The notes: generated by a model from the sequence alone, not told the origin. A stretch of DNA of 64,000 nucleotides from Pseudoxanthomonas sp. 3HH-4 (GCF_006716465.1 NZ_VFPB01000001.1:450483-514482); one strand, 5' to 3'. Positions 41,929 to 53,970 are shown, counted from the first letter of the stretch. A program made the numbers and translations.

Positions 41929-43560
41929 ATGTCCGCCACCGCTTTCGCCCTGCCGCCACGCGATTCGCGCGGTGACCGTCCCACCCCCGGCATTGCCCTG
42001 ACCGCCAACGTGGCGGGCCAGGACGAACTGCTGCCTCCCGGCGCCCTGGCCCTGCTCGTCTCGCTGCATCGTGCGATCGAGCCGGAGCGCCAGGCCCGGC
42101 TGGCGGCTCGCCGCGAGCGCCAGGCCTTCTTCGATGCCGGTGGCCTGCCGGACTTCCGCACCGATACGCGCTCGATCCGCGACGGCGACTGGACGGTCGC
42201 CCCGGTGCCGACCGCATTGCAGGACCGCCGCGTCGAGATCACCGGCCCGGTCGACCCGAAGATGGTCATCAACGCGCTGAACTCCGGTGCCAAGGTGTTC
42301 ATGGCCGACTTCGAGGATTCCACCTCGCCGACCTGGCAGAACCTGCTGACCGGCCAGCGCGCGCTGATCGGCGCCGTCGCTGGCGATCTGGAGTTCACGT
42401 CCGAGACCGGCAAGCACTACGCGCTGAAGCCGCAGAACGAGCAGGCCGTGCTGCTGGTGCGCCCGCGCGGCTGGCACCTGGACGAGAAGCATGTGCTGAT
42501 CGACGGCGCGCCGATCGCCGGCGGCCTGTTCGACGTGGCCGTGTTCGCCTGGCACAACGCCCGCGCGTTGCAGGCCCGTGACCGTGGCCCGTACTTCTAC
42601 CTGCCCAAGCTGCAGAGCATGGAAGAGGCCGCGCTGTGGGAGACCGCGCTGTCGCACATCGAAGCCGCGCTGGGCCTGCCGCATGGACAGATGAAGGTCA
42701 CCGTGCTGATCGAGACGCTGCCGGCGGTGTTTGAGATGCACGAGATCCTGCATGCGCTGCGCGATCGCATCGTCGGCCTGAATTGCGGCCGCTGGGACTA
42801 CATCTTTTCCTACCTGAAGACCTTCCGCCGCCACGCCGACAAGGTGCTGCCGGAGCGCGGCCAGGTGACGATGACGCAGCCGTTCCTGAAGGCGTATTCG
42901 GAACTGCTGATCCAGACCTGCCATCGTCGCGGCGCGCATGCGATGGGCGGCATGGCCGCGCAGATCCCGATCAGCAACGACGAGGCCGCCAACGAACAGG
43001 CGCTGGCCCGCGTGCGCGCCGACAAGCTGCGCGAAGTCACCGCCGGCCATGACGGCACCTGGGTCGCGCACCCGGCGCTGATTCCCGTGGCGAAGGCGAT
43101 CTTCGACGAGCACATGCCGCAGACCAACCAGCGCAGCGTGCTGCGCGAGGACGTGGCGGTGACCCGCGACGACCTGATCCGCCCGTCCACCGGCACCATC
43201 ACGCGCGCCGGTTTCGAAGGCAACGTGGAGGTCTGTGTGCGCTACCTGGCCGCATGGTTGGACGGCAACGGCTGCGTGCCGATCCACTGGCTGATGGAGG
43301 ACGCCGCCACCGCCGAGATCTCGCGCACGCAGATCTGGCAGTGGCTGCACACCGCCGACGTGCACCTGTGCGATGGCACCCAGATCGACTACGCGCTGCT
43401 GCAGCGCACGCTGGCTGCGTTGCCCGCGAAGCTGGGCGATCACTCGCGGCTGCCGGGCGGCGAGCGCATTTCCGAAGCCATCGCGTTGCTCGACGCCCTG
43501 AGCCGCGCCGAGGAGCTGGCCGACTTCCTGACCCTGCCCGCGTACGACCGCATCGACTGA
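41929..43560 (+). CDS. aceB: Malate synthase A
   Basis: Condenses glyoxylate and acetyl-CoA to malate, the second step of the glyoxylate shunt. 543 residues, the normal size of MSA. Landmarks: FMADFEDSTSPTWQNLL, VLLVRPRGWHLDEKH, MKVTVLIETLPAVFEMHE, LNCGRWDYIFSYLKTF, HAMGGMAAQIPI and HWLMEDAATAEISRTQIWQW. AGGAGA at 41918-41923 precedes ATG 41929; the frame is open 20 codons further up, but that part overlaps the promoter dyads. aceA follows 45 bases later, forming an aceBA operon. Confidence 0.97.
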   Translation: MSATAFALPPRDSRGDRPTPGIALTANVAGQDELLPPGALALLVSLHRAIEPERQARLAARRERQAFFDAGGLPDFRTDTRSIRDGDWTVAPVPTALQDRRVEITGPVDPKMVINALNSGAKVFMADFEDSTSPTWQNLLTGQRALIGAVAGDLEFTSETGKHYALKPQNEQAVLLVRPRGWHLDEKHVLIDGAPIAGGLFDVAVFAWHNARALQARDRGPYFYLPKLQSMEEAALWETALSHIEAALGLPHGQMKVTVLIETLPAVFEMHEILHALRDRIVGLNCGRWDYIFSYLKTFRRHADKVLPERGQVTMTQPFLKAYSELLIQTCHRRGAHAMGGMAAQIPISNDEAANEQALARVRADKLREVTAGHDGTWVAHPALIPVAKAIFDEHMPQTNQRSVLREDVAVTRDDLIRPSTGTITRAGFEGNVEVCVRYLAAWLDGNGCVPIHWLMEDAATAEISRTQIWQWLHTADVHLCDGTQIDYALLQRTLAALPAKLGDHSRLPGGERISEAIALLDALSRAEELADFLTLPAYDRID

Positions 43561-43605
43561 CCCCGCCCCCACCCACGACGCCCCACGACGAAAAGAGAGT
43601 CCGCC

Positions 43606-44940
43606 ATGAGCACCAAGCAACAGCAGATCGACGCCATCCAGCAGGACTGGGACAGCAACCCGCGCTGGACCGGCATCAAGCGTGACTACGCCGCCGCGGA
43701 TGTCGTCCGCCTGCGCGGCAGCCTGCAGCCGGAGTACACGCTGGCCCGCCGCGGCGCGGAGAAGCTGTGGGATCTCGTCAACGGCGAAGCGAAGAAGGGC
43801 TACGTCAACGCGTTCGGCGCCATCAGTGCCGGCCAGGCGATGCAGCAGGCCAAGGCCGGCCTGGAGGCCGTCTACCTGTCCGGCTGGCAGGTCGCCGCCG
43901 ACGGCAACACGTCCGAGACGATGTACCCCGACCAGTCGCTGTACGCCTACGACTCGGTGCCGACGATGGTCCGCCGCATCAACAACACGTTCCAGCGCGC
44001 CGACGAGATCCAGTGGAAGAACATCTGCGACGGCAAAGCGAACGACGCCGACGCCATCGACTTCTTCCTGCCGATCGTCGCCGATGGCGAGGCCGGCTTC
44101 GGCGGCGTGCTGAACGCCTACGAGCTGATGAAGAACATGATCGTCGCCGGTGCCGCGGGCGTGCACTTCGAGGACCAGCTGGCCGCGGTGAAGAAGTGCG
44201 GCCACATGGGCGGCAAGGTGCTGGTGCCCACGCAGGAAGCGGTGCAGAAGTTGCAGGCCGCGCGCCTGGCCGCCGACGTGCTGGGCGTGCCGACCATCGT
44301 GCTGGCCCGCACCGACGCCGAAGCCGCCAACCTGCTGACCTCGGATTTCGACGCCAACGACCAGCCCTTCGTCACCGGCCAACGCACCGCGGAAGGCTTC
44401 TACCGGGTGAAGAACGGCCTGGAGCAGGCGATCAGTCGTGGCATCGCCTACGCGCCGTACGCCGACCTGGTGTGGTGCGAGACCGGCACGCCGGACATCG
44501 GCTTCGCCCGCGAGTTCGCCCAGGCGGTGCACGCGAAGCATCCTGGCAAGCTGCTGTCGTACAACTGCTCGCCCAGCTTCAACTGGAAGAAGAACCTGGA
44601 CGACGCGCAGATCGCCCGCTTCCAGGATGACCTGTCGGCGCTGGGCTACAAGTTCCAGTTCATCACGTTGGCCGGCATCCACATCAACTGGTTCAACAGC
44701 TTCCAGTTCGCCCACGACTACGCGCGTGGCGAAGGCATGAAGCATTACGTCGAGCAGGTGCAGGAGAAGGAGTTCGCCGCGCGCGAAAAGGGCTACACCT
44801 TCGTCTCGCACCAGCAGGAAGTGGGCGCCGGTTACTTCGACGACGTCACCACCGTCATCCAGGGCGGCAGTTCCAGCGTCACCGCGCTGAAGGGATCGAC
44901 CGAGGAAGAGCAGTTCTACGGAAAGGAAAAGGCGGCCTGA
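43606..44940 (+). CDS. aceA: Isocitrate lyase
   Basis: Splits isocitrate into succinate and glyoxylate, the first step of the glyoxylate shunt. 444 residues. The catalytic Cys198 is in [15 protein letters not shown]; other landmarks are [44 protein letters not shown] and [22 protein letters not shown] lies upstream of ATG 43606. Co-transcribed with aceB and closed by a terminator. These two genes bypass the CO2-losing steps of the TCA cycle during growth on acetate or fatty acids. Confidence 0.98.
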   Translation: MSTKQQQIDAIQQDWDSNPRWTGIKRDYAAADVVRLRGSLQPEYTLARRGAEKLWDLVNGEAKKGYVNAFGAISAGQAMQQAKAGLEAVYLSGWQVAADGNTSETMYPDQSLYAYDSVPTMVRRINNTFQRADEIQWKNICDGKANDADAIDFFLPIVADGEAGFGGVLNAYELMKNMIVAGAAGVHFEDQLAAVKKCGHMGGKVLVPTQEAVQKLQAARLAADVLGVPTIVLARTDAEAANLLTSDFDANDQPFVTGQRTAEGFYRVKNGLEQAISRGIAYAPYADLVWCETGTPDIGFAREFAQAVHAKHPGKLLSYNCSPSFNWKKNLDDAQIARFQDDLSALGYKFQFITLAGIHINWFNSFQFAHDYARGEGMKHYVEQVQEKEFAAREKGYTFVSHQQEVGAGYFDDVTTVIQGGSSSVTALKGSTEEEQFYGKEKAA

Positions 44941-44966
44941 CCGCTGCTCGCAGGGATGCAGCAAAG

Positions 44967-44999
44967 GAAACGCCGGCTTTCGCCGGCGTTTCTTCTTTC
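44967..44999 (+). terminator. Rho-independent terminator of the aceBA operon
   Basis: Stem GAAACGCCGGC / GCCGGCGTTTC with a TTTC loop, followed by a T/C-rich tract. It begins 27 bases after the aceA stop and lies between two converging genes. Confidence 0.9.
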
Positions 45000-45024
45000 A
45001 GCGTTGCGGGAAGAAAGCGCGCGC

Positions 45025-47085
45025 TTACTTCTTCACTTCCTGCGTATGCCCCTTCAGCGCCTCGGACAAGCCCGGCACGTCATTGGCGCCGGTCGGCACG
45101 CTGATGCTCGAGCCGGTGAAGTCCTTGCCGATGGGCTCGGCACGACCCCCCAGGCACTGGGCGAGGAAGCCCTCGGTCACCGCGTTGAACGCCTTGTTGT
45201 TCTCCGGCCGGGCGAAGCCGTGGCCTTCGTCGGGGAACAGCACGTAGGTCACCGGGATGTTCTTCGCCGTCATCGCCTTGACGATCTGGTCGCTCTCGTC
45301 CTGTTTCACGCGCGGGTCGTTCGCGCCCTGGCCGATCAGCAGCGGCTTCTTGATCTGGTCGGCGCGGGTCAGCGGCGAGCGCTCGGTCAGCCACGCCTTG
45401 CCGGCGTCGGTGCGTGGGTCGCCCATGCGCTTGGCCAACTGCTCGAAGAAGCTCGCCCAGTACGGCGGCACCGTGCTGAGCAGGGTGTTGAGGTTGGACG
45501 GACCGACGATATCCACGCCGCACGCGAACGCGTCCGGCGTGAAGGTCAGGCCGGCCAGCGTGGCGTAACCGCCATAGCTGCCACCCATGATCGCCACCTG
45601 GTCCTGGGTGGTGACGCCCTGCTTGACCGCCCACTGCACGGCGTCGATCAGGTCGTCGTGCATCTTGCCGGCCCATTCGCCGTTGCCGGCGTTGGTAAAG
45701 GCCTTGCCGAAGCCGGTGGAACCGCGGAAGTTGACCGACAGCACCGCGTAGCCACGGTTGGCCAGCCACTGGTTGTAGCCGCCGTAGCCATAGGAATCGC
45801 GCGCCCACGGGCCGCCGTGGACCAGCAGCACCAGCGGCACCGGCGCGTCGGCCTTGCCATCGTTGTTTGCATCGGCACTACGCGGCAGGGTCAGGTAGCT
45901 GACCAGCGTCTTGTTGTCGCGCGAAGCGATCTCCACCGGCCACTGCGGGACCAGCGGCTTGCCTTCGAGCTTCGGCCGCGCGGAAAAGAGCTTGGTCAGC
46001 GTGCCGGCGCCGCGGTCGTAACGGTAGTAGACCAGCGGCGCCTCGGCCGCCGAGTACGCGACGATCCAGGTCCTGTCGTCCAGCGTGCGCGTGTTGACGG
46101 ATACATCGCCGGGGCCGATTGCCTCCAGCTTCTCCAGGTCGGCGCGGATCGACGGATCGACCACCTTCCACTCGTCGCGCAGGTAGTCCACCGACACGGC
46201 CTGCACCTTGCCCGTGGCCGGATCCGCCAGCGTGCCGCCGACGTCGGCGCGTGCGTCTTCCAGCACCAGCGTGCGCGTGCCGCTGGCCACGTCGATCGCG
46301 AACAGCGCCGCCGTGTTGCGGCCGCGCGAATCGGTGAAGTACAGCGTCTTGCCGTCCAGCGTCAGGCCGCCGGGGCTGGTGGTCAGCACATCCTCGAACG
46401 GGATGTCGTCGAACTTCTCCCACGCCCCGTTGGCGCCGCGCCTCAGCACGTCGGCGCCGCCGTCCGGCCGCGAGCGCTGCGCGTACTTGAGGGTGTAGTA
46501 GGCGTCGGCGATGTAGCCGGCGATCTGCGCGTCGTTCTTCTCCAGCAGCGTGCGGTTGCCGCTGGCCAGATCGACCTTGTAGATGTCGTGCCACTGCGCG
46601 TCGCGGTCGTTCATGCCGACCAGGATCGTGCCGGGGTGTTTCGGGCTGACGCCGGCGACCTGGGCGGTGGTCTTCGGGAAAGGGGTCAAGTCCTTCGCCT
46701 GACCGGTCTTCAGGTCCACGGCATACAGATGGAAGTCCTCGTCGCCGCCGCTGTCGCGCAGGTACAGCAGCGTGTCGGGGTGGTAGGACCAGAAGTAGCT
46801 GCGGATGCCGCGCGCCTTGTCCTGGGTGACGGCCCTGGCCTGCGACGGGTTGTCGGCCGGGGCGACCCAGACGTTGAGCACGCCATCGACGGCGGCGACC
46901 CAGCTCAGGTACTTGCCGTCGGGGCTGATCTGCACGTTGGCGCGTTCGGGATTGCCGAACAGCGCGTCGCGCGCGATCAGTTCGGTACCGGCGATGCGGT
47001 CGGCGGCGGACGGTGCCGCCTGCGCTGCAAGCGCAACGGCGACGGTCGAGGCCAACAGCGTGAAACGGAATGCGGCATGACGCAT
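45025..47085 (-). CDS. S9-family prolyl oligopeptidase-type peptidase, exported
   Basis: 686 residues. A signal peptide (FTLLASTVAVALAAQAA) leads to a beta-propeller domain (about 30-420, with repeated WD-like units) and a C-terminal peptidase domain with the triad Ser503 (IMGGSYGGYATL), Asp590 (GQGANDPRVKQ) and His622 (FPDEGHGFARPEN). Resembles dipeptidyl aminopeptidase/acylaminoacyl peptidase types (S9C). It likely degrades peptides in the periplasm. ATG 47085 is preceded by AGGAG at 7 bases. Monocistronic. Confidence 0.95.
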   Translation of the reverse strand: MRHAAFRFTLLASTVAVALAAQAAPSAADRIAGTELIARDALFGNPERANVQISPDGKYLSWVAAVDGVLNVWVAPADNPSQARAVTQDKARGIRSYFWSYHPDTLLYLRDSGGDEDFHLYAVDLKTGQAKDLTPFPKTTAQVAGVSPKHPGTILVGMNDRDAQWHDIYKVDLASGNRTLLEKNDAQIAGYIADAYYTLKYAQRSRPDGGADVLRRGANGAWEKFDDIPFEDVLTTSPGGLTLDGKTLYFTDSRGRNTAALFAIDVASGTRTLVLEDARADVGGTLADPATGKVQAVSVDYLRDEWKVVDPSIRADLEKLEAIGPGDVSVNTRTLDDRTWIVAYSAAEAPLVYYRYDRGAGTLTKLFSARPKLEGKPLVPQWPVEIASRDNKTLVSYLTLPRSADANNDGKADAPVPLVLLVHGGPWARDSYGYGGYNQWLANRGYAVLSVNFRGSTGFGKAFTNAGNGEWAGKMHDDLIDAVQWAVKQGVTTQDQVAIMGGSYGGYATLAGLTFTPDAFACGVDIVGPSNLNTLLSTVPPYWASFFEQLAKRMGDPRTDAGKAWLTERSPLTRADQIKKPLLIGQGANDPRVKQDESDQIVKAMTAKNIPVTYVLFPDEGHGFARPENNKAFNAVTEGFLAQCLGGRAEPIGKDFTGSSISVPTGANDVPGLSEALKGHTQEVKK

Positions 47086-47190
47086 GGGAAGACTCCTGGA
47101 TGCGAGGAAGGGACAGCGGACAGGACGCCCGCCAGCCGGAGGTGTGACCCGAGTAGACCACACCACTCCTTCGCTCGCCGTGGCCGGAGG

Positions 47191-49496
<2,306 letters not shown>

Positions 49497-49508
49497 GGGA
49501 CGGCTGCG

Positions 49509-49871
49509 ATGACCACGGATGTCTTCGAAATGCGTCTGCAGCGGGCGCTTGCGATGCTGGAGTCCAAGAAGCTCGGCAGGAGCACCTACGCGCCGCCCTT
49601 GTTCCGGCTGATGTGGAAGATGGGCCTGAAGCTGCCGCCCCCGCACATGGCCGGTTTCGCCATCAACGCGACGCTGATGGGTGGGTTCTTCGGCGTGTTC
49701 TGGGGCCTCTTCATGTGGCTGCTGATGTGGAGCAGGCAAGGCATGCCCGTGTTGGTCGGCGCCGCCACGGCGCTGGTGGCGGGCCTGCTGTTCGGCCTCA
49801 CCATGGCCTGGTACCTGCGGCATCAGGCGCGCAAGCACGGGATTCCTCACTGGCGCGAGTTTGAGGCCTGA
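49509..49871 (+). CDS. DUF6404-like membrane protein
   Basis: 120 residues with two predicted TM helices (about 49-72 and 80-100): FAINATLMGGFFGVFWGLFM and VLVGAATALVAGLLFGLTMA. The N-terminus is soluble and basic (LESKKLGRSTYAPPLFRLMW). Resembles the DUF6404 group by eye; function unknown. It follows the PII gene by 12 bases, and its transcript ends at the hairpin 49881-49909. Confidence 0.7.
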   Translation: MTTDVFEMRLQRALAMLESKKLGRSTYAPPLFRLMWKMGLKLPPPHMAGFAINATLMGGFFGVFWGLFMWLLMWSRQGMPVLVGAATALVAGLLFGLTMAWYLRHQARKHGIPHWREFEA

Positions 49872-49880
49872 GCACGACAT

Positions 49881-49909
49881 GAAAAAGCCCCGCATCGCGG
49901 GGCTTTTTC
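49881..49909. terminator. Bidirectional terminator between converging genes
   Basis: GAAAAAGCCCCGC / GCGGGGCTTTTTC with an ATC loop: a perfect 13-bp stem with A-run and T-run on either side. It lies between the DUF6404-like gene (plus) and speE (minus), so it can serve both. Confidence 0.9.
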
Positions 49910-49929
49910 ATTGCTGCACGGGCGGAGGC

Positions 49930-50787
49930 TTACTCCCCCAGCGCCTTCGCCACGAACGGTGGCGCCACCAGCACGCCCGTGTGCAGGTGCGCGGTGTAGT
50001 ACAGCGTATCGAACGACTTGGCCGACGCATCCGCCTGGCGGAAGTCGAAACCGAAGCCTGCCTGCTTGCTGGCCAAGGTCACGCTCCACCAGCCGGTCGG
50101 ATAGCACGGCTGCGGGAACGGCAGCGTCTTGAACGACTGGAAGCCGGCCTTGCCCATCTCGGCGCGCATGTCCTTGATCAGGTCCAGCAGCGCCAGCGGC
50201 GATTCGGACTGCTGCACCAGCAGGCCGTCCGGCTTGAGCGCGCGGAAGCAGCTCTCGAAGAATGCCTTGTTGAACAGGCCTTCGGCCGGGCCCACCGGGT
50301 CGGTCGAGTCGACGATGACCACGTCGACGCTGCCGGGCTCGCAGTTGGCCATGTAGGCCACGCCGTCGTCGAACAGCAGCTCGGCGCGCGGGTCGTTGTT
50401 CGATTCGCACAGTTCGGGGAAGTACTTCTCCGCCATGCGCGTGACCTGCTCGTCGATGTCGCACTGCGTGGCCTTCTCCACGCCCGGGTGCTTCAGCACT
50501 TGGCGCAGCGTGCCGCAGTCGCCGCCACCGATGATCACCACGCGCTTGGGCGCGGCGTGGGTGAACAGCACCGGGTGGCTGATCATCTCGTGGTAGAAGA
50601 AGTTGTCGCGCGTGGTCAGCATCATCGCGCCGTCGATCACCATCAACTTGCCCCAGTCGGTGCTGTCGTAGATCTCGATCTTCTGGAACGGCGACTGCAC
50701 TTCGTCCAGCTTGCCGGTGGTGCGGAACCCGATCGCGGAGCCGGTGTGCGAGAAGTGTTCGATGAACCAGGTGTCGTTGGCGGTCAT
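49930..50787 (-). CDS. speE: Spermidine synthase
   Basis: 285 residues. Transfers the aminopropyl group from decarboxylated SAM to putrescine. Motifs: LMVIDGAMMLTTRDNFFYHE, VVIIGGGDCGTLRQVLKH (SAM site), VVIVDSTDPVGPAEGLF and QSESPLALLDLIKDM. The ATG at 50787 gives the canonical N-terminus. Divergent from speA (arginine decarboxylase) across a 244-base gap with a repeat. The SAM decarboxylase SpeD is not in the window. Confidence 0.97.
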   Translation of the reverse strand: MTANDTWFIEHFSHTGSAIGFRTTGKLDEVQSPFQKIEIYDSTDWGKLMVIDGAMMLTTRDNFFYHEMISHPVLFTHAAPKRVVIIGGGDCGTLRQVLKHPGVEKATQCDIDEQVTRMAEKYFPELCESNNDPRAELLFDDGVAYMANCEPGSVDVVIVDSTDPVGPAEGLFNKAFFESCFRALKPDGLLVQQSESPLALLDLIKDMRAEMGKAGFQSFKTLPFPQPCYPTGWWSVTLASKQAGFGFDFRQADASAKSFDTLYYTAHLHTGVLVAPPFVAKALGE

Positions 50788-50824
50788 GGGGTGGTGTCCT
50801 TCGAGCGGAAAGCGGAGGTTGTTC

Positions 50825-50947
50825 CCTTCTCCCTCCGGGAGAAGGTGGCGCGAAGCGCCGGATGCGGGTGCGGCGAAGGCAGCGGCGTCCGAACCATCAT
50901 GGATCCGCCGTACCCTCACCCCAACCCCTCTCCCGAGGGGAGAGGGG
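50825..50947. repeat. Composite hairpin repeat in the speE-speA gap
   Basis: Hairpin 50825-50845 (CCTTCTCCC / GGGAGAAGG, loop TCC) and hairpin 50925-50947 (CCCCTCTCCC / GGGAGAGGGG, loop GAG) flank a sequence rich in GCG/GGC. The right part reads CCCTCACCCCAACCCCTC, a form very common as intergenic repeat in Xanthomonadaceae and Pseudomonas relatives. It lies between the divergent speE and speA starts. Confidence 0.8.
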
Positions 50948-51031
50948 CTTGAGCGCGGCGCGCATTGTAACGGACCCATGTGACCGCAGCCTGTAGAATG
51001 CGCGGCCGCCTACCACACCTTGGAAAACGCC

Positions 51032-52921
51032 ATGTCCTGGTCCACCGACCACGCCCGCAAGACCTACTCCGTCCCGCACTGGGCCGAGGGGTATTTCGAC
51101 GTGGACGCCGCCGGCCGCATCGTGGTGTCGCCCAAGGGTGCGCAGGGTCCGCTGATCCCGCTGCCCGAGGTGGTCGATGCCGCACGCGCGCAGGGCGCGC
51201 AGCTGCCGCTGCTGGTGCGCTTTCCTGACATCCTTGGCGACCGCCTCGGCAAGCTGCAGGCCGCGTTCGCGCAGGCGCAGGCCGACTGGGACTACAAGGG
51301 CGGCTACACGGCGGTCTATCCGATCAAGGTCAACCAGCATCGCGGCGTCGCCGGCACGCTGGCCTCACATGCCGGTGAAGGTTTTGGCCTGGAGGCCGGC
51401 AGCAAGCCCGAGCTGATGGCGGTGCTGGCGCTGTCGCGCCCGGGCGGCCTGATCGTCTGCAATGGTTACAAGGATCGTGAGTACATCCGCCTGGCGCTGA
51501 TCGGCCGCAAGCTTGGGCTACAGACCTTCATCGTCATCGAGAAGCCTTCCGAACTGACGCTGGTCATCGAGGAGTCGCGCGCGCTGGGCGTGAAGCCCGG
51601 CCTGGGCGTACGCATGCGCCTGGCCACGCTGGGCGCCGGCAAGTGGCAGAACAGTGGCGGCGACAAGGCCAAGTTCGGCCTGTCGCCGCGCCAGGTGCTG
51701 GACCTGTGGAAGCAGCTGCGCGAGGCCGGTCTGCAGGACACGCTGAACCTGCTGCACTTCCACATGGGGTCGCAGATCTCCAACGTGCGCGACATCGCCA
51801 ATGGCATGCGCGAAGCGACCCGCTATTTCATCGAGCTGTCCAAGCTGGGTGCGACGATCAGCCATGTCGATGTCGGTGGTGGCCTGGGCATCGACTACGA
51901 GGGCACGCGTTCGCGCAGCTACTGCTCCATCAACTACGGCATCAGCCAGTACGCCAACAACATCGTGCAGCCACTGGCCGAGGCTTGCGAGCAGAACGGA
52001 CTCACTCCGCCGCGCATCGTCACCGAGTGTGGCCGCGCGATGACCGCGCATCACGCGGTGCTGGTGGTGAACGTGTCGGAAGTCGAACAGGCGCCGGAAG
52101 GCCGTGTGCCGCCGGCGCACGACGACGAGCCGGCGGTGATCCGCCACCTGCGCGAGATCCATGGCGAACTCGATACACGTCCAGCGGTGGAGCTCTTCCA
52201 CGAAGCGCAGCACCACCACAGCGAAGGCCTGTCGTTGTACGCGCTGGGCCAGATCGACCTGGTGCACCGTGCGCGCATCGACGATCTGTTTTACGCCATC
52301 GCGCATGCGGTGCGCGCGCGTTTGAGCAGCGACGAGCGCAGCCACCGCGACCTGCTGGATGAGTTGAACGAGCGCCTGGTCGACAAGTACTTCGTCAACT
52401 TCAGCGTGTTCGAATCGATTCCCGACGTGTGGGCGATCGACCAGGTGTTCCCGATCGTGCCGATCGACCGCCTGGATGAAGCCCCGCAGCGCCGCGGCGT
52501 GATCGCCGACATGACCTGCGACTCCGACGGCATGATCGATACGTATGTGGAGAACGAGGGGCTGGATTCCTCGCTGCCGCTGCATGCGCTGAAGCCCGGC
52601 GAGAGCTACCGGCTGGGCATCTTCCTGGTCGGCGCCTACCAGGAAATCCTCGGCGACATCCACAACCTGTTCGGCGACACCGATGCGGTGGAAGTCAGCG
52701 CCGACGCCGGCACCGGCTACCTGCTCACCCAGCAGCGTCGTGGCGATACCACCGACGTGATGCTCGACTATGTGGGCTACCAGCTCGCCGATCTGCGCGC
52801 GGTGTATCGCCAGCGCGTGGACGAGGCCGGCCTGCCGGCCGACGAGTCGAAGCGGCTGGCCGAGGCGCTGGAAGCGGGACTTACCGGCTACACCTATCTG
52901 TCGGACGAACCGCTGGCGTAG
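51032..52921 (+). CDS. speA: Biosynthetic arginine decarboxylase
   Basis: 629-residue PLP enzyme that converts arginine to agmatine, the first step of the agmatine route to putrescine. PLP-binding Lys99 in TAVYPIKVNQH; other motifs are LLHFHMGSQISNVRDIANG, HVDVGGGLGIDYEGT and ADMTCDSDGMID. Length is normal for SpeA. ATG 51032 is chosen with an upstream TTGGAAA; a TTG at 51020 would add four residues. Agmatine deiminase or agmatinase genes are not in the window. Divergent from speE, so both polyamine genes share one regulatory region. Confidence 0.97.
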   Translation: MSWSTDHARKTYSVPHWAEGYFDVDAAGRIVVSPKGAQGPLIPLPEVVDAARAQGAQLPLLVRFPDILGDRLGKLQAAFAQAQADWDYKGGYTAVYPIKVNQHRGVAGTLASHAGEGFGLEAGSKPELMAVLALSRPGGLIVCNGYKDREYIRLALIGRKLGLQTFIVIEKPSELTLVIEESRALGVKPGLGVRMRLATLGAGKWQNSGGDKAKFGLSPRQVLDLWKQLREAGLQDTLNLLHFHMGSQISNVRDIANGMREATRYFIELSKLGATISHVDVGGGLGIDYEGTRSRSYCSINYGISQYANNIVQPLAEACEQNGLTPPRIVTECGRAMTAHHAVLVVNVSEVEQAPEGRVPPAHDDEPAVIRHLREIHGELDTRPAVELFHEAQHHHSEGLSLYALGQIDLVHRARIDDLFYAIAHAVRARLSSDERSHRDLLDELNERLVDKYFVNFSVFESIPDVWAIDQVFPIVPIDRLDEAPQRRGVIADMTCDSDGMIDTYVENEGLDSSLPLHALKPGESYRLGIFLVGAYQEILGDIHNLFGDTDAVEVSADAGTGYLLTQQRRGDTTDVMLDYVGYQLADLRAVYRQRVDEAGLPADESKRLAEALEAGLTGYTYLSDEPLA

Positions 52922-52964
52922 CGTGCGACACGCGTACGGCCGCGCGATGCCCGATCCCACATGA

Positions 52965-52981
52965 CGTGCGCATGGCGCACG
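52965..52981 (+). terminator. Possible terminator hairpin after speA
   Basis: CGTGCGC / GCGCACG with an ATG loop, 43 bases after the stop codon. Only 7 bp and no T-run, so weak. Confidence 0.3.
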
Positions 52982-53001
52982 CTACGCAAGCGCGTTCGCG
53001 C

Positions 53002-53379
53002 CTAGATGCCGGTCTGGTCCTGCCGGAGCAGAGCGAGCTGCAGCTCCACGCGCTTGAGCTCGCGCAGCATGCGGTTCGCCTCCATGTGGCTGCCCAGGAA
53101 CGACTTCATGATCATCGTGAACTGGAACAGCACGATCGCCAGCACGCCCCATTGCACGGCTGCCAAGGCTTCGGTGGCATGCCAGCTGCGCCACAGCGAA
53201 ACGCCGAAGCCCGCGAAGGCAACGATGCCGCAGAGGTAAGCCACCCACACCACCCAGCCCAGCGAGCCGCGGAACAGCCCGAACGCCTGCGAGAAATAGC
53301 CGGGTTCGCCGTGTCGCGCCAACAGATCGCGATCCTCGGCCGAGAGTGTCTGCTTGATCAGGTCATCAGTCTTGTTCAT
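53002..53379 (-). CDS. Small membrane protein, DUF6768-like, partner of ECF sigma factor
   Basis: 125 residues. A cytoplasmic N-terminal part (MNKTDDLIKQTLSAEDRDLL), two TM helices at about 40-63 and 75-97, and a basic C-terminal helix (EANRMLRELKRVELQLALLR). Resembles DUF6768 by eye. The start overlaps the stop of the sigma factor gene (14-base overlap), and AGGAGG precedes it. Translational coupling to an ECF sigma factor is the layout of anti-sigma factors, but the usual anti-sigma (zinc) motif is absent, so this role is inference. Confidence 0.8.
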   Translation of the reverse strand: MNKTDDLIKQTLSAEDRDLLARHGEPGYFSQAFGLFRGSLGWVVWVAYLCGIVAFAGFGVSLWRSWHATEALAAVQWGVLAIVLFQFTMIMKSFLGSHMEANRMLRELKRVELQLALLRQDQTGI

Positions 53380-53932
53380 CGGAACCTCCTTCCAGTCGCG
53401 CGCGGATCTTGCGCCGCGCATGCATCAGCCGGGTCTTGACCGTTCCCGGTGGCACGTCGAGCGCCACGGAGATCTCCGCCACGCTCAGGTCTTCCAGGTA
53501 GAACAGCGACAGCGCCGCGCGCTGGGGCGCGGGCAGGGCCTGCATTTCCGCCCTGACGATGGCCAACTCCGACGCGCGTTCGCCTGCCGCGTCCTGTTCG
53601 CCCGGCATCACCGCCTCAAGCTCGACCTCGACGAGGTGGCTGCGCTCGAACTGCCGTCCTCGGATCGCGCGTGCGCACCGGCGGGTGACGATGCGGAAGG
53701 CCCAGGCCGGGAACGCCGCCACATCGTCCAACCGGCGGAGTCCGCGCAGGATCTCGACCCAGGCTTCCTGGGCCATGTCGCGCGCGAGGTCCGGATGACC
53801 GGTCAGGCGCCACGCGTGGCGCAGCAGGCGCGGCTGCCAGCGCGCGACCAGACGGTCCCACGCGGCACGGTCACCCGTCCGGGCGGCCGCGGCGAGGTAC
53901 TCGTCCAGTATCCGTTCCGTGTCCCGCTGCAC
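53366..53932 (-). CDS. ECF-type RNA polymerase sigma factor
   Basis: 188 residues. Region 2 (about 25-90) with RLVARWQPRLLRHAWRLTG, PDLARDMAQEAWVEILRGL and FPAWAFRIVTRRCARAIRG; region 4 (about 130-182) with LPAPQRAALSLFYLEDLSVA and DVPPGTVKTRLMHARRKIRA. Both are well conserved, so it should bind promoter DNA and RNA polymerase. The start is GTG 53932. Downstream is a 2-TM protein in a 14-base overlap. A dyad 53971-53999 lies just upstream and may be its promoter or the end of the SDR gene. Confidence 0.93.
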   Translation of the reverse strand: MQRDTERILDEYLAAAARTGDRAAWDRLVARWQPRLLRHAWRLTGHPDLARDMAQEAWVEILRGLRRLDDVAAFPAWAFRIVTRRCARAIRGRQFERSHLVEVELEAVMPGEQDAAGERASELAIVRAEMQALPAPQRAALSLFYLEDLSVAEISVALDVPPGTVKTRLMHARRKIRARLEGGSDEQD

Positions 53933-53970
53933 GCGCCTGCCCCTGTCTCCGTCTATCGGGAATCAAGGTG

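Noticed and set aside
41881-44964. Very long open frame (1027 codons) antisense to aceB-aceA
   Set aside because: It mirrors the third-position GC bias of two certain core genes. The translation is rich in His, Val, Gln, Arg and Gly with no domain, typical of a shadow frame in high-GC DNA.
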